DNA of 7,621 nucleotides, from contig JAUXEL010000081.1 of NCBI GenBank assembly GCA_030620575.1, forward strand, positions 1-7,621. The letters run 5' to 3'. Positions 1 to 7,389 of this stretch are shown here, one piece after another. Source of the DNA: Fidelibacterota bacterium (lineage in GTDB: Bacteria > Fidelibacterota > Fidelibacteria > Fidelibacterales > Fidelibacteraceae). The notes beneath the pieces are model-generated. The model was not told the origin of the DNA. It did no database searches and worked only from the letters and a program-made list of their open reading frames with translations. How positions within the stretch are numbered: position 1 is the stretch's first letter; the number at the start of each line of letters is the position of its first letter. The translations under genes were made by a program, and so were the position numbers.

Positions 1-25
1 ACAAATAAATCATCTCCCAATGCGT

Positions 26-131
26 CACCCTGTCCCGAATAATCAAGGTGAAGGAGAGTTCGAAATGACATCAAAAAAGCTATTGACAACATGCGATTCC
101 CATTTTCTAATCTGTTTCATACAACGAGTTA
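26..131 (+). repeat. Dispersed repeat, single-end copy A
   Basis: By hand alignment, positions 47-126 match 7545-7621 (direct) and the reverse complement of about 4571-4640 (inverted), at roughly 90% identity. The order is a decayed GC hairpin (26-50, CACC...GGTG), the shared 'gagagttcgaaatgacatc' block, a conserved arm, and a terminus ending at 131. Read on the minus strand, that terminus starts TAACTCGTTGTATG, close to the TAACCCGTTGTGTG inverted terminus of the complete element at 4566-4859. Only one end lies in the window. The copy abuts the kinase gene and overlaps its stop codon. There is no coding potential. Confidence 0.85.
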
Positions 132-2843
132 TGATACGGTTTTTTTGAGATGCCCTTCTAACAATTCCAGTAATAATTTAATATTAATGGGTTTTGATAA
201 ATATTCATCACAACCTGCTTTTTCGATCAAAGCATGATCTTCTGCAAGTGCATTGCTTGTAAGAACAATAACGGGAATATTTTTTGACAGCTTTTTGATA
301 ATCCTGATAGCATCATAGTTTTTCTTCTTGCATATTTTCATATCCATGAGAATAATATCCGGATGATATTTTTTATAATATGCAACAGTTTCTTCCCCTG
401 TCGTAGTACGGATAATTTTATACTTCCCGGTTAAAACAACATTCAGTAAAACAAAATCGCTTTCATTGTCTTCAGCAATAAGCACAATTTTGAATCTGTT
501 TTTCTTATCAATAGTATTTTCACCTGATTTTAATTTATTGATCGGTTCAATTTCATGAATATCAATTTTCGCTTTTTTATACTTAAAGGTAAAGAAGAAC
601 GTTGTTCCCTTATTTTCTTGAGATTGAAGCCAAATCTTGCCACCCATTTTGTTGACTATTGCCCTGGATATCGCCAGGCCTAAACCGGTACCTTTAGAAT
701 ACGGATCTATTTGAGTAAAGCGCTCAAAAACTATTTCATGCATGTCTTTGGGAATTCCGATACCTGTATCTTTGATGAAAAATTCTATCATGTCCCGTTT
801 AACACCATAACCAATAATGATCTTTCCTTCTTGTGTGAATTTTTTAGCATTGGAGATCAGATTTGACAACACCTGTGTTAATTTTGTTTTATCCACTTGT
901 ACATTGATATTCGTGACATCCGCAAGCTGAAGATCAACAGTGATCGGTAGATCAACGCGTTCTTTATTAATTATATTTTGACAGAGTTCATTTAAATTAC
1001 ATGCCTCCGGATAATCGGGAACTGTATCGGTTTCAATTTTTGATATTTCAAGAATATCATTGATGAGTTTTAAAAGCGTATCGTTATTTTCATTAATAAA
1101 CGAGATATATTTCCGCTTGTCTTCCGGCATGAGGTTTTCGCGGCCAAGAAGATTTGAAAATCCGATAATACCATTTAAGGGAGTCCGGATCTCATGGCTG
1201 ATATTCGAAATAAACGCCAATTTCAGCCGATCGGATTCTTCGGCTTTTTCTTTGGCAAGAATCAATTCTTTTTCCTGCTGTTTACGGACAGAGATATCGT
1301 ATATTATGGCATAAACAAAGGTATTGTCTTCTTCTTCCAATACATTCATAATGATCTGTGCATAGAAAGTTGATTCATCGTGTCTCTTTAATTCCATTTC
1401 AAAGGGTGCGGCTATTAATTCCTTGGCATTTTTCTTCATCTGCTCATAATTATCAAAATAGTCCATCAATGATCTGGCCTTAAGTTCTTCAGTGGTATAA
1501 TTAAATAATTCACAGACTTTCTCGTTAACTTCCAATATATTTCCTGAATCAAAGTGGAAAAGCATTACGGCATTATTGGATTTCTCAAATAAAATATGAT
1601 AGCGGTTTGCAAGATCTTTTGTCTCCTGAATCAGTTTGTTCCGCTGTTTTGCAAAGTGCCGGTAGCGAAAATGGTATATAAATAACACCCAGAACATAAT
1701 AGATAGAAGGAGAATCAACCCCAATGTTATCCAAAAAAATCCCTTATATTGACGATAAATAGTCAAAGGACGATTAATGATCGTTGCTTCTTTCGGCAAC
1801 ATGCGCTTATTTATACCCCAGTGCTTTAACTGCTTCCAATCAAAATAATATTCATTTTTATCATCGATCGGCTTAACATTTTCAAGTAATTCACCCGATA
1901 ACAGCCGAATACCCAATTCCGCCGCAAGCTGTCCCTGGATTTCAGAAACTGACATTTTACCTCCGAGAAATCCACTGCCAAGGCCAACATCAGTATTGAT
2001 AAAAATGGGGGCATTACATGCTTCGGAAAACATTGGGTAATATATTTGTGATTTCCGGTAACGCTCATTGCCGCCTATCTGCCAAATAGAAAAAATAACA
2101 ATGCTGTGTTCCGGTAATGTTTTTAACCTATTTACCAGTTCCAGAGTTGTTAATCCGCTTGTTCCATCAAGCCATATAATATCAATATCTTGTAAATCCA
2201 TTTCCTGAATAATTTTTTCAGCTTCTTTCCGATGGGATATACCGGTTGGGGAGTTATCTGTAACAATGGCAATATGTTTCGTATTGGGAAAAAGTTTCAA
2301 TCCTAATTCAATATTGGAATCAATGGGTAAATATTCTCTTACACCCGTAAATATAGAGCATATTTTTTTCATTTCTTCCGGATCACTGCTAATACCGCAA
2401 TATACAGTAGGAACACGGTGATATTCATGTCCAATATCATACAGGGTATTTAGTGCGTTATCATCTGATACAATAATTAAATCAAGATAATCGGGTGGAT
2501 AGGATTTTAATTTATGCATTAGGGCCGTACGCCAAAATTCCGGGTTAACAATGCGCTTTGTATCAAGATTTCCTATATGTATTTCAGCGTTTATTTTTTC
2601 CTTTTGAAAAGTTTTAAGAATTCCTTTAATGATCCCGTCTGTCCATGGATATCCCTGGTGGTAGGAATTCAAGATCAGGATGTGTTTACATTGATCCTGA
2701 TCAAATCCATTATTGTTTGAATAAATTGTAGAGTTTATTGGTGTATTGGCAAACAGCAGTCCGAAAAAGCTTGAAAAAAGAATTACTAAAATAAAGTACA
2801 AATAAGGGTGAGCAATGCGTGAATTATTCATTTTATCATACAC
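129..2843 (-). CDS. Hybrid sensor histidine kinase with periplasmic ABC-substrate-binding-like sensor, PAS and receiver domains
   Basis: This is an inner-membrane two-component sensor of 904 residues. A signal-anchor helix (about 14-32) is followed by a periplasmic domain (about 52-325) like the ABC_sub_bind family, with 'HILILNSYHQG', 'NLDTKR', 'DLIIVSDDNAL', 'FTGVRE' and 'GSGFLGGKMS'. A second membrane helix spans about 368-391 and a PAS domain about 411-518, with helical linkers on both sides. The HisKA box SHEIRTPLN gives His550 as the phosphoacceptor. The ATPase has an N box (Asn665), G1 DTGIGIP (692-698), F box (706-711) and G2 KGTGLGL (717-723). The C-terminal receiver (about 785-900) keeps Glu791/Asp792, phospho-acceptor Asp834, Thr862 and Lys884, so the whole relay looks functional. 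The next step must be an Hpt protein or regulator not seen here. The ligand is unknown; relatives of this sensor fold bind small molecules such as amino acids. The chosen start is GTG, with AGAGAG about 8 nt upstream; ATG at 2831 (residue 5) is a real alternative. The stop codon lies in a repeat. Confidence 0.95.
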   Translation of the reverse strand: MYDKMNNSRIAHPYLYFILVILFSSFFGLLFANTPINSTIYSNNNGFDQDQCKHILILNSYHQGYPWTDGIIKGILKTFQKEKINAEIHIGNLDTKRIVNPEFWRTALMHKLKSYPPDYLDLIIVSDDNALNTLYDIGHEYHRVPTVYCGISSDPEEMKKICSIFTGVREYLPIDSNIELGLKLFPNTKHIAIVTDNSPTGISHRKEAEKIIQEMDLQDIDIIWLDGTSGLTTLELVNRLKTLPEHSIVIFSIWQIGGNERYRKSQIYYPMFSEACNAPIFINTDVGLGSGFLGGKMSVSEIQGQLAAELGIRLLSGELLENVKPIDDKNEYYFDWKQLKHWGINKRMLPKEATIINRPLTIYRQYKGFFWITLGLILLLSIMFWVLFIYHFRYRHFAKQRNKLIQETKDLANRYHILFEKSNNAVMLFHFDSGNILEVNEKVCELFNYTTEELKARSLMDYFDNYEQMKKNAKELIAAPFEMELKRHDESTFYAQIIMNVLEEEDNTFVYAIIYDISVRKQQEKELILAKEKAEESDRLKLAFISNISHEIRTPLNGIIGFSNLLGRENLMPEDKRKYISFINENNDTLLKLINDILEISKIETDTVPDYPEACNLNELCQNIINKERVDLPITVDLQLADVTNINVQVDKTKLTQVLSNLISNAKKFTQEGKIIIGYGVKRDMIEFFIKDTGIGIPKDMHEIVFERFTQIDPYSKGTGLGLAISRAIVNKMGGKIWLQSQENKGTTFFFTFKYKKAKIDIHEIEPINKLKSGENTIDKKNRFKIVLIAEDNESDFVLLNVVLTGKYKIIRTTTGEETVAYYKKYHPDIILMDMKICKKKNYDAIRIIKKLSKNIPVIVLTSNALAEDHALIEKAGCDEYLSKPINIKLLLELLEGHLKKTVS

Positions 2844-2861
2844 CGTGACATCTCTCTTTCT

Positions 2862-2873
2862 GCTTCATGAAGC
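2862..2873. promoter_or_regulatory. 12-bp perfect palindrome upstream of the kinase gene
   Basis: GCTTCATGAAGC is a perfect palindrome ending 18 bp before the GTG start of the kinase gene. Its size and place would fit a small dimeric operator or a 5'-UTR hairpin. A second short inverted repeat (CGATA-TTTTT-TATCG) follows at 2873-2887. No regulator is known, and a palindrome this short could be chance. Confidence 0.3.
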
Positions 2874-2924
2874 GATATTTTTTATCGATAATATTTTTCA
2901 AGAAGTAATTATTTTATGTTTTTC

Positions 2925-2930
2925 ATTATA
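2925..2930 (-). promoter_or_regulatory. Candidate -10 box for the kinase gene
   Basis: On the minus strand a perfect TATAAT lies about 80 nt upstream of the kinase start, in the very AT-rich 178-bp gap after the malic enzyme gene. The hexamer 17 nt further upstream (TGTTAA) is a poor -35, and AT-rich DNA gives TATAAT by chance. I also see no clear intrinsic terminator after the malic enzyme stop, so read-through from that gene remains possible. Confidence 0.3.
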
Positions 2931-3021
2931 ATAAGATTTTATCATAATTAACAGAATTTTATTTCTATCCTTTTTCTCCGGGTTATATGTGCTTATTTAT
3001 TATTTGTGTAACATATATTAG

Positions 3022-4296
3022 TTAACGCATTTTCAATAAACGCTTTTCCAGCTGCTGTTTGTATGTATTTAAGTTTATCTGTCTGCGCGCAACACCTGTA
3101 TTGATCGCGGCCTCAGCTACAGCATACGATTCCCAAACAAAAACACGCGGATCAAAGGGTTTAGGGATAACATAATCGGGTCCAAATTCATAATGCTGTC
3201 CACCATATGCCTTTTCGACTTCTTTCAGGCAGGGTTCTTTTGCCAGACGGGTTAATGCCATGGTAGCTGCCACTTTCATTTCTTCATTGATACTTGAGGC
3301 GTGTACATCCAGCGCACCACGGAAAATAAAGGGAAAACCCAGAACATTATTTACCTGATTTGGATAATCTGAACGACCGGTACCCACTACCGCGTCGGGA
3401 CGGGTTGCTATAACATCTTCATAAGCAATTTCGGGAATTGGGTTTGCCATCGGAAACAAAATAGGGCGCGTCGCCATAGCTTTGATCATTTCTGTTGTTA
3501 CTAAACCACCTATAGACAGTCCAATAAAAATATCTGCATCTTTAAGTGCGTTTTCCAAGGTTTTGTCCTCTGTATCAGATGCAAAAAGTTTTTTATAAGT
3601 ATCCAGTTCATGTGCGCGTTCTTTTCGTAATACTCCTTTCCTGTCGCATAAGATAATATGTTCATGTTTTGCTCCCAGGCGCTCGTAATGCAGTGCGCAG
3701 GAAATGGCTGCGGCACCGGCACCGGAAATGACAATTTTACATTCACTCAACTTTTTACCCTGAATTTCGCAGGCATTTAATATTGCCGCTGCTGATATGA
3801 TAGCGGTTCCATGTTGATCATCGTGAAAAACCGGAATATTCATTTCCCGAATAAGGGTTTCTTCTATATAGAAACACTCCGGCGCCTTAATATCTTCCAG
3901 ATTAATGCCGCCAAAGGTGGGTTCCATTTTTTTTACTATATTAATGATTTCATCCGGATCCCTGGTATCCAATTCAATATCGTAAACATCAACATCTGCA
4001 AACCGTTTAAACAGTACTCCCTTCCCCTCCATTACAGGTTTCCCGGCAGCGGCACCGATATCTCCCAATCCCAGTACCGCGGTTCCGTTCGAGATTACCG
4101 CTACCAGATTTCCTTTATTGGTATAGGTATAAATATCTTCAGGATTCTTTTGTATTTCCAAACAGGGTTCTGCAACACCGGGCGTATAGGCCAGACTCAG
4201 ATCTTGCTGAGTTTCACATTTCTTTGTTATTTTAATAGAAGTTTTACCGGCGACAGGTTTGGCATGATACGCCAGGGCTTGTTCTTTAGATATCAT
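3022..4296 (-). CDS. Malic enzyme, single-domain (malate dehydrogenase, oxaloacetate-decarboxylating)
   Basis: This cytoplasmic enzyme oxidatively decarboxylates malate to pyruvate and CO2, reducing NAD(P)+. From the ATG at 4296 it has 424 residues. The N-terminal half has 'SLAYTPGVAEPC' (catalytic-type Tyr37), 'VISNGTAVLGLGDIGA', 'GKPVMEGKGVLFK' (Lys92) and metal-binding residues in 'GGINLEDIKAPE' and 'FHDDQHGTA' (Asp159/Asp160). The Rossmann half has 'ISGAGAAAISCA' (about 191-202), 'FPMANPIPEI' and 'GTGRSDYPNQVNN'. This is the bacterial MaeB-like class, but without the phosphotransacetylase domain fused to E. coli MaeB, as in many short bacterial malic enzymes. Cofactor preference cannot be read safely. 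The frame is open to 4356, but family homology begins at about MISKEQALAYH and GGGAGA sits just before ATG 4296, so I prefer that start. It lies upstream of, and co-directional with, the kinase gene. Confidence 0.95.
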   Translation of the reverse strand: MISKEQALAYHAKPVAGKTSIKITKKCETQQDLSLAYTPGVAEPCLEIQKNPEDIYTYTNKGNLVAVISNGTAVLGLGDIGAAAGKPVMEGKGVLFKRFADVDVYDIELDTRDPDEIINIVKKMEPTFGGINLEDIKAPECFYIEETLIREMNIPVFHDDQHGTAIISAAAILNACEIQGKKLSECKIVISGAGAAAISCALHYERLGAKHEHIILCDRKGVLRKERAHELDTYKKLFASDTEDKTLENALKDADIFIGLSIGGLVTTEMIKAMATRPILFPMANPIPEIAYEDVIATRPDAVVGTGRSDYPNQVNNVLGFPFIFRGALDVHASSINEEMKVAATMALTRLAKEPCLKEVEKAYGGQHYEFGPDYVIPKPFDPRVFVWESYAVAEAAINTGVARRQINLNTYKQQLEKRLLKMR

Positions 4297-4300
4297 AAAA

Positions 4301-4306
4301 TCTCCC
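4301..4306 (-). promoter_or_regulatory. Shine-Dalgarno site deciding the malic enzyme start
   Basis: On the minus strand GGGAGA precedes ATG 4294-4296, with TTTT between. The in-frame ATGs further upstream (about 4335 and 4356) lack a well-spaced site, and the 20 residues they would add (MLILYREMKYRF...) look unlike the family N-terminus. This supports the shorter protein. Confidence 0.65.
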
Positions 4307-4413
4307 GATACATCGTTTTTAAATCTATATTTCATTTCCCGGTATAAAATTAACATAATTCAGTTTATTTATCAAGCATGAAATCCGGTGATATTGTTTG
4401 GCGGAAGCAAATG

Positions 4414-4425
4414 ATTATACCTCCT
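4414..4425 (-). promoter_or_regulatory. TATAAT box next to AGGAGG upstream of malic enzyme gene
   Basis: Minus-strand AGGAGGTATAAT lies about 120 nt before the preferred malic enzyme start. TATAAT could be a -10 box, giving a 5' leader of about 110 nt. The hexamer 17 nt further upstream (AACTTA) is not a convincing -35. The perfect AGGAGG is followed by no ATG, GTG or TTG at a usable distance, so it does not mark a gene. Apart from this, 4357-4565 is AT-rich DNA in which I see no ORF, RNA gene or strong hairpin. Confidence 0.35.
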
Positions 4426-4565
4426 AATATGAGTTTTAAGTTACACAGACATGCAACTTTACGTCTTGAATTTAGAACCCCCGATTATGTATTTATTAGA
4501 AATGACAATTGTTGCATTTAATACTTGAATCCAAAAATTATTTAATATAGCTTATAATTGTTAAA

Positions 4566-4859
4566 TTAACCCGTTGTGTGAGACAGATCAGAGAATGGGA
4601 ATTGCATGCTGTCAATAGCTTTTTTGATGTCATTTCGAACAGTCTTCGTCCCGAATGGTCGGGACTTCGCCCGTCAGGCCAAGTGGAGAAATCTCAAATT
4701 ATTTTACTGAAATTAAAGAGAAGAACAATCTTTAACTTAATTTGATTATTTTGAGATCTCTCCATGCGTCCGTCAGCTGACGGACTTAGTCGAGATGACA
4801 TTATTTATGGTATTTTTGATAATTTGTAGCTTGAATTTATGTTCCACACAACGGGTTAA
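4566..4859. mobile_element. MITE-like composite element with 15-bp terminal inverted repeats
   Basis: The ends are a perfect 15-bp inverted repeat, TTAACCCGTTGTGTG at 4566-4580 and CACACAACGGGTTAA at 4845-4859. If the ends are set at TAAC/GTTA (as copy A suggests), AAT lies directly outside both, which could be a 3-bp target duplication, though AT-rich DNA makes that weak. The ~290-bp interior has no ORF of note and is a nest of further inverted repeats. The left arm (4571-4640) recurs at 47-126 and 7545-7621; the right arm (4801-4844) does not. No transposase is present, so movement would need one supplied elsewhere. The element fills about half the gap between two divergent genes and ends 69 bp before the hydrolase start. 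Confidence 0.7.
4628..4800. repeat. Inverted pair of 'TGTCATTTCGA...GGAGAAATCTCAAA' units
   Basis: Two diverged copies of a ~70-bp unit face each other across an AT-rich spacer. The outer pair is TGTCATTTCG (4628-4637) against CGAGATGACA (4791-4800), 9 of 10 paired. The inner pair is GGAGAAATCTCAAA (4685-4698) against TTTGAGATCTCTCC (4750-4763), 13 of 14 paired. Each unit has its own hairpin: GTCCCGA-ATGG-TCGGGAC (4648-4665) and the perfect 18-bp palindrome GTCCGTCAGCTGACGGAC (4768-4785). The spacer adds TTAAAG/CTTTAA (4713-4718, 4730-4735). From memory, similar 'gagaaatctc...tcatttcga' repeats are frequent between genes in Bacteroidota genomes. Confidence 0.75.
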
Positions 4860-4872
4860 ATTATCTTTTACC

Positions 4873-4878
4873 TAAGGA
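4873..4878 (+). promoter_or_regulatory. Shine-Dalgarno-like site before the leader mini-ORFs
   Basis: TAAGGA lies six bases before the ATG at 4885. It is the best ribosome site near the hydrolase gene; the hydrolase ATG at 4928 has only A-rich DNA (GAAAGAAATTGCAAA) upstream. Ribosomes may load here and reach the gene through the two short overlapping ORFs. Confidence 0.4.
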
Positions 4879-4884
4879 ACCATT

Positions 4885-4931
4885 ATGAAAAACTTTTTAA
4901 TCCATAGAATATGAAAGAAATTGCAAAATGA
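4885..4931 (+). other. Two tandem leader mini-ORFs overlapping into the hydrolase start
   Basis: The first mini-ORF (4885-4914) reads MKNFLIHRI and stops at TGA 4912-4914. The second (4911-4931) reads MKEIAK and stops at TGA 4929-4931. Each stop overlaps the next start as ATGA, at 4911-4914 and 4928-4931, and the last ATG is that of the serine hydrolase. ATGA overlaps usually allow translational coupling. There is no sign of a regulatory amino-acid run, and short ORFs like these can arise by chance in A-rich DNA, so a function is inference. Confidence 0.3.
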
Positions 4932-7246
4932 AAAAATTGATAATTTTTATACTATTTGTGTCAATACTGGCGGCTCACCCCTTTTCTGAAGTTGATGCTG
5001 TGATTGAATCTTCAATTCAGAGCCATATTTTTCCAGGAGCTACCGTTATTATCGGAACAGCCGATAGTATTCTTTACCATCATGCTTACGGACATTTTAC
5101 CTACGATGCAGGTGCTACACCGGTGGATACCGCTTCTATTTTTGGTTTGGCCTCATTAACAAAGGTATTTGCCACATCTATGTGCATGATGAAATGCATT
5201 GATTCCGGTCTTGTATCGGATGAAGATTATGTAAAAAATTGGGTGCCTGAATTCAATAATAACGGGAAAGGAAGTATTAAAGTTAAACATCTTTTGCTGC
5301 ATAATAGCGGCTTACCTGCCTATACGACCGCGCAATCAACACCCCAGGCAACTTTGAACAGAATATATAATATTACAATGAGCCAGTCGATTGGAACATA
5401 TACATATAGCTGCTTGAATTTTATTATGACCATGCGGGTTGTTGAAGAAGCAACCGGCATGCCCATGTGGCAGTTTTATAAACAGATTTACACCGATCCG
5501 ATGCATTTACAGCGTACAATGTTCACACCCCCGGATTCTCTAAAAAGCGAATGCCTTCCAACTACTCGTAGCGTTCAGGGTACAGTGCATGATCCTCTTG
5601 CCGCGGGATTAAATGGATTATCCGGTAATGCGGGATTGTTTTCAACCAGTGGTGATCTGGCAAAATTCTGTCAGATGATGTTGAATTTTGGGAAATATCG
5701 CGGGTTGCAATTTGTAGATTCTACTACGATCATTCCATTTACTACCCTTCATGCGCAATCCAACAGCCGCGCATACGGTTGGGGGATCAATGGCAGTTCA
5801 TCGGGAACTTTGATGTCCAATCTGAATTACGGACATACCGGATACACCGGTACCAGCGCATTTCTTGATCCAACCCGAAAGCTTTTTGTTGTATTGTTAA
5901 CCAATCGCGTTTACCCTGATGATAATACCAGTGTAACATCCACCCGGCAAGCTGTTGCTGATGCTGCTGTTCGTGCGGTTGACGATCTGCCGGGTCAACC
6001 GAGACTCAATACGATCCTTCCTGAAATAGGTGGGAATTGGACTCTCACTTGGGATTACCAAAATAATATCGATTCTGTTGCTCTCTATGAAACGATAGAT
6101 GGAGGTGCTGAAACACGTTTTATGGTGTATCCCTCTGACTCCCTGATTATTACTATTCAGGGAATCGATTGTATATGCCCACGATCTGTCAAGCTTGTCC
6201 CTATCTATAAAGGCAGAGAAGGTGATCCTTCAGATACATATTATTTTAAGCCCGGTGATAAATTCGCGTTGATCGTTGACGGATACGACCGGGTCTCTAC
6301 GGACATGGGATGGAATTTACCTTATCATTCGCTTACCTCGTATTACGGGGATGCGCTTCCTGAAACATGGGGCTATACCAGTTGCGATAATCAGGCTGTG
6401 ATCAATGGAGATATTGCATTATCAGATTATGACTGTGTTCTGTGGTTTTGCGGTGATGAAAGTGTTTCTGACGAAACATTCAGCAGCCCGGAACAAGCCA
6501 TAGTAAAAACCTATCTTGAAAACGGCGGTCGCTTATTCGTTAGCGGATCAGAAATTGGTTATGATCTGTCATACAAAGGTTCTTCAAGTGATATCAGCTT
6601 TTATCAAAATTATTTAAAAACAAAATATGTGGGAGATGATTCCAACGATCTATCCGTTTACGGTGCAAGTGATACCCAATTCGAAGGAATCTCCTTTACT
6701 TATGGCGGATCTTCGGCAGTTTACCGGGAAGATTATCCCGACATGATATACAATATCAACGGTTCAAAGATTATTTTACTATACTCAAAATATTCGCGGG
6801 CCGGAATCGCTTATATCGGTCATTTTGGTACGTCTCTTGACACCGGGAAAGTGGTGTCCCTGGGATTTCCTTTCGAAACTATCACAAATGTGGCCGACCG
6901 GCAGGATTTAATGGGAAAAATTATTCAATTATTCGAATCTGATGTGGAAGTGTCCATAGAAGATATTTTTGGTATTTATCCTGATGAATGTGAATTATCT
7001 CACGCCTATCCGAATCCATTTAATCCGTTGACACAAATTGAATATTTCATTCCTTCGGATGGGAATGTTTTTCTTTCAATTTATAATATTGCCGGACAAC
7101 ATGTATTTACCCTGGTTAACCGGCATCAGGAAACCGGACACTATGCCGTGCAATGGAATGCTTCATCAATGCCAAGTGGTATATATTTATGTAAACTTTT
7201 TTATAACGGTACTATCCAAGTTCAAAAACTGATATTAATGAAATAA
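4928..7246 (+). CDS. Secreted beta-lactamase-fold serine hydrolase with FN3-like, amidotransferase-like and C-terminal sorting domains
   Basis: This is an exported protein of 772 residues. A signal peptide (1-16, probable cut after SILAA) precedes a beta-lactamase/class C penicillin-binding-protein domain (about 22-350). That domain has the nucleophile motif SLTK (Ser76, Lys79), 'LLLHNSGLP' (122-130), the Tyr motif YSCLNF (Tyr160) and HTG (303-305) as the KTG-like triad. The family often has Asp or Asn where Cys162 stands. A beta-rich, fibronectin-III-like stretch (about 358-442) leads to an alpha/beta domain (about 445-670) with 'FALIVDGYDR', 'GGRLFVSGSEIGYDL' and 'VVSLGFPFETI'. It resembles the amidotransferase-like domain of proteins often labelled xanthan lyase or golvesin-like; no Cys nucleophile is evident, so it may bind rather than cleave. 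Residues about 688-772 form a Por/type IX sorting tail ('AYPNPFNP', 'LSIYNIAGQHV', 'GIYLCKL'). The substrate may be a D-amino-acid peptide, peptidoglycan or ester; true beta-lactam resistance is not implied. It is transcribed alone, divergent from the malic enzyme gene. Confidence 0.92.
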   Translation: MKKLIIFILFVSILAAHPFSEVDAVIESSIQSHIFPGATVIIGTADSILYHHAYGHFTYDAGATPVDTASIFGLASLTKVFATSMCMMKCIDSGLVSDEDYVKNWVPEFNNNGKGSIKVKHLLLHNSGLPAYTTAQSTPQATLNRIYNITMSQSIGTYTYSCLNFIMTMRVVEEATGMPMWQFYKQIYTDPMHLQRTMFTPPDSLKSECLPTTRSVQGTVHDPLAAGLNGLSGNAGLFSTSGDLAKFCQMMLNFGKYRGLQFVDSTTIIPFTTLHAQSNSRAYGWGINGSSSGTLMSNLNYGHTGYTGTSAFLDPTRKLFVVLLTNRVYPDDNTSVTSTRQAVADAAVRAVDDLPGQPRLNTILPEIGGNWTLTWDYQNNIDSVALYETIDGGAETRFMVYPSDSLIITIQGIDCICPRSVKLVPIYKGREGDPSDTYYFKPGDKFALIVDGYDRVSTDMGWNLPYHSLTSYYGDALPETWGYTSCDNQAVINGDIALSDYDCVLWFCGDESVSDETFSSPEQAIVKTYLENGGRLFVSGSEIGYDLSYKGSSSDISFYQNYLKTKYVGDDSNDLSVYGASDTQFEGISFTYGGSSAVYREDYPDMIYNINGSKIILLYSKYSRAGIAYIGHFGTSLDTGKVVSLGFPFETITNVADRQDLMGKIIQLFESDVEVSIEDIFGIYPDECELSHAYPNPFNPLTQIEYFIPSDGNVFLSIYNIAGQHVFTLVNRHQETGHYAVQWNASSMPSGIYLCKLFYNGTIQVQKLILMK

Positions 7247-7283
7247 CAGAATTACCAGCAGTAGGATATTCCGGTCAAGCCAA

Positions 7284-7318
7284 GGATCCGGTTTAGAAGG
7301 AAAAAACCTAAACTATCC
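7284..7318 (+). other. Imperfect hairpin downstream of the hydrolase gene
   Basis: GGAT (7284-7287) pairs with ATCC (7315-7318), and GTTTAG (7291-7296) with CTAAAC (7308-7313), around an 11-nt A-rich loop. It begins 37 bp after the stop and could slow polymerase or protect the mRNA 3' end. No U tract follows, so it is not a standard intrinsic terminator. A second small hairpin, AACCGC-TTT-GCGGTT, lies at 7347-7361 and also lacks a U tract. Confidence 0.3.
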
Positions 7319-7389
7319 GGAAATTGTAATGTATTAACTATATTTTAACCGCTTTGCGGTTGCTTAGTGATTTGTGAATATATCCCCGA

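Noticed and set aside
1060..2068. Open frames of 80-84 aa within the kinase gene
   Set aside because: They overlap fully conserved kinase coding sequence in other frames and show no independent features.
3510..3746. 78-aa minus-strand frame within the malic enzyme gene
   Set aside because: It is out of frame with the intact Rossmann domain, and the main frame has no break, so it is not a frameshift remnant.
3811..4347. 178-aa open frame on the plus strand
   Set aside because: It lies antisense within the malic enzyme gene, whose product is strongly family-like; it is a codon-pattern shadow with no domain of its own.
4357..4565. tRNA, riboswitch or small gene in the divergent intergenic region
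   Set aside because: I found no cloverleaf, no recognisable riboswitch core and no ORF with a start and ribosome site; the DNA is simply AT-rich.
7038..7232. 64-aa plus-strand frame within the 3' end of the hydrolase gene
   Set aside because: It overlaps the sorting tail in another frame; the tail itself matches its family to the last residues.
7284..7361. Rho-independent terminator for the hydrolase gene
   Set aside because: Hairpins are present, but neither is followed by a U run on the relevant strand, so they are listed only as hairpins.
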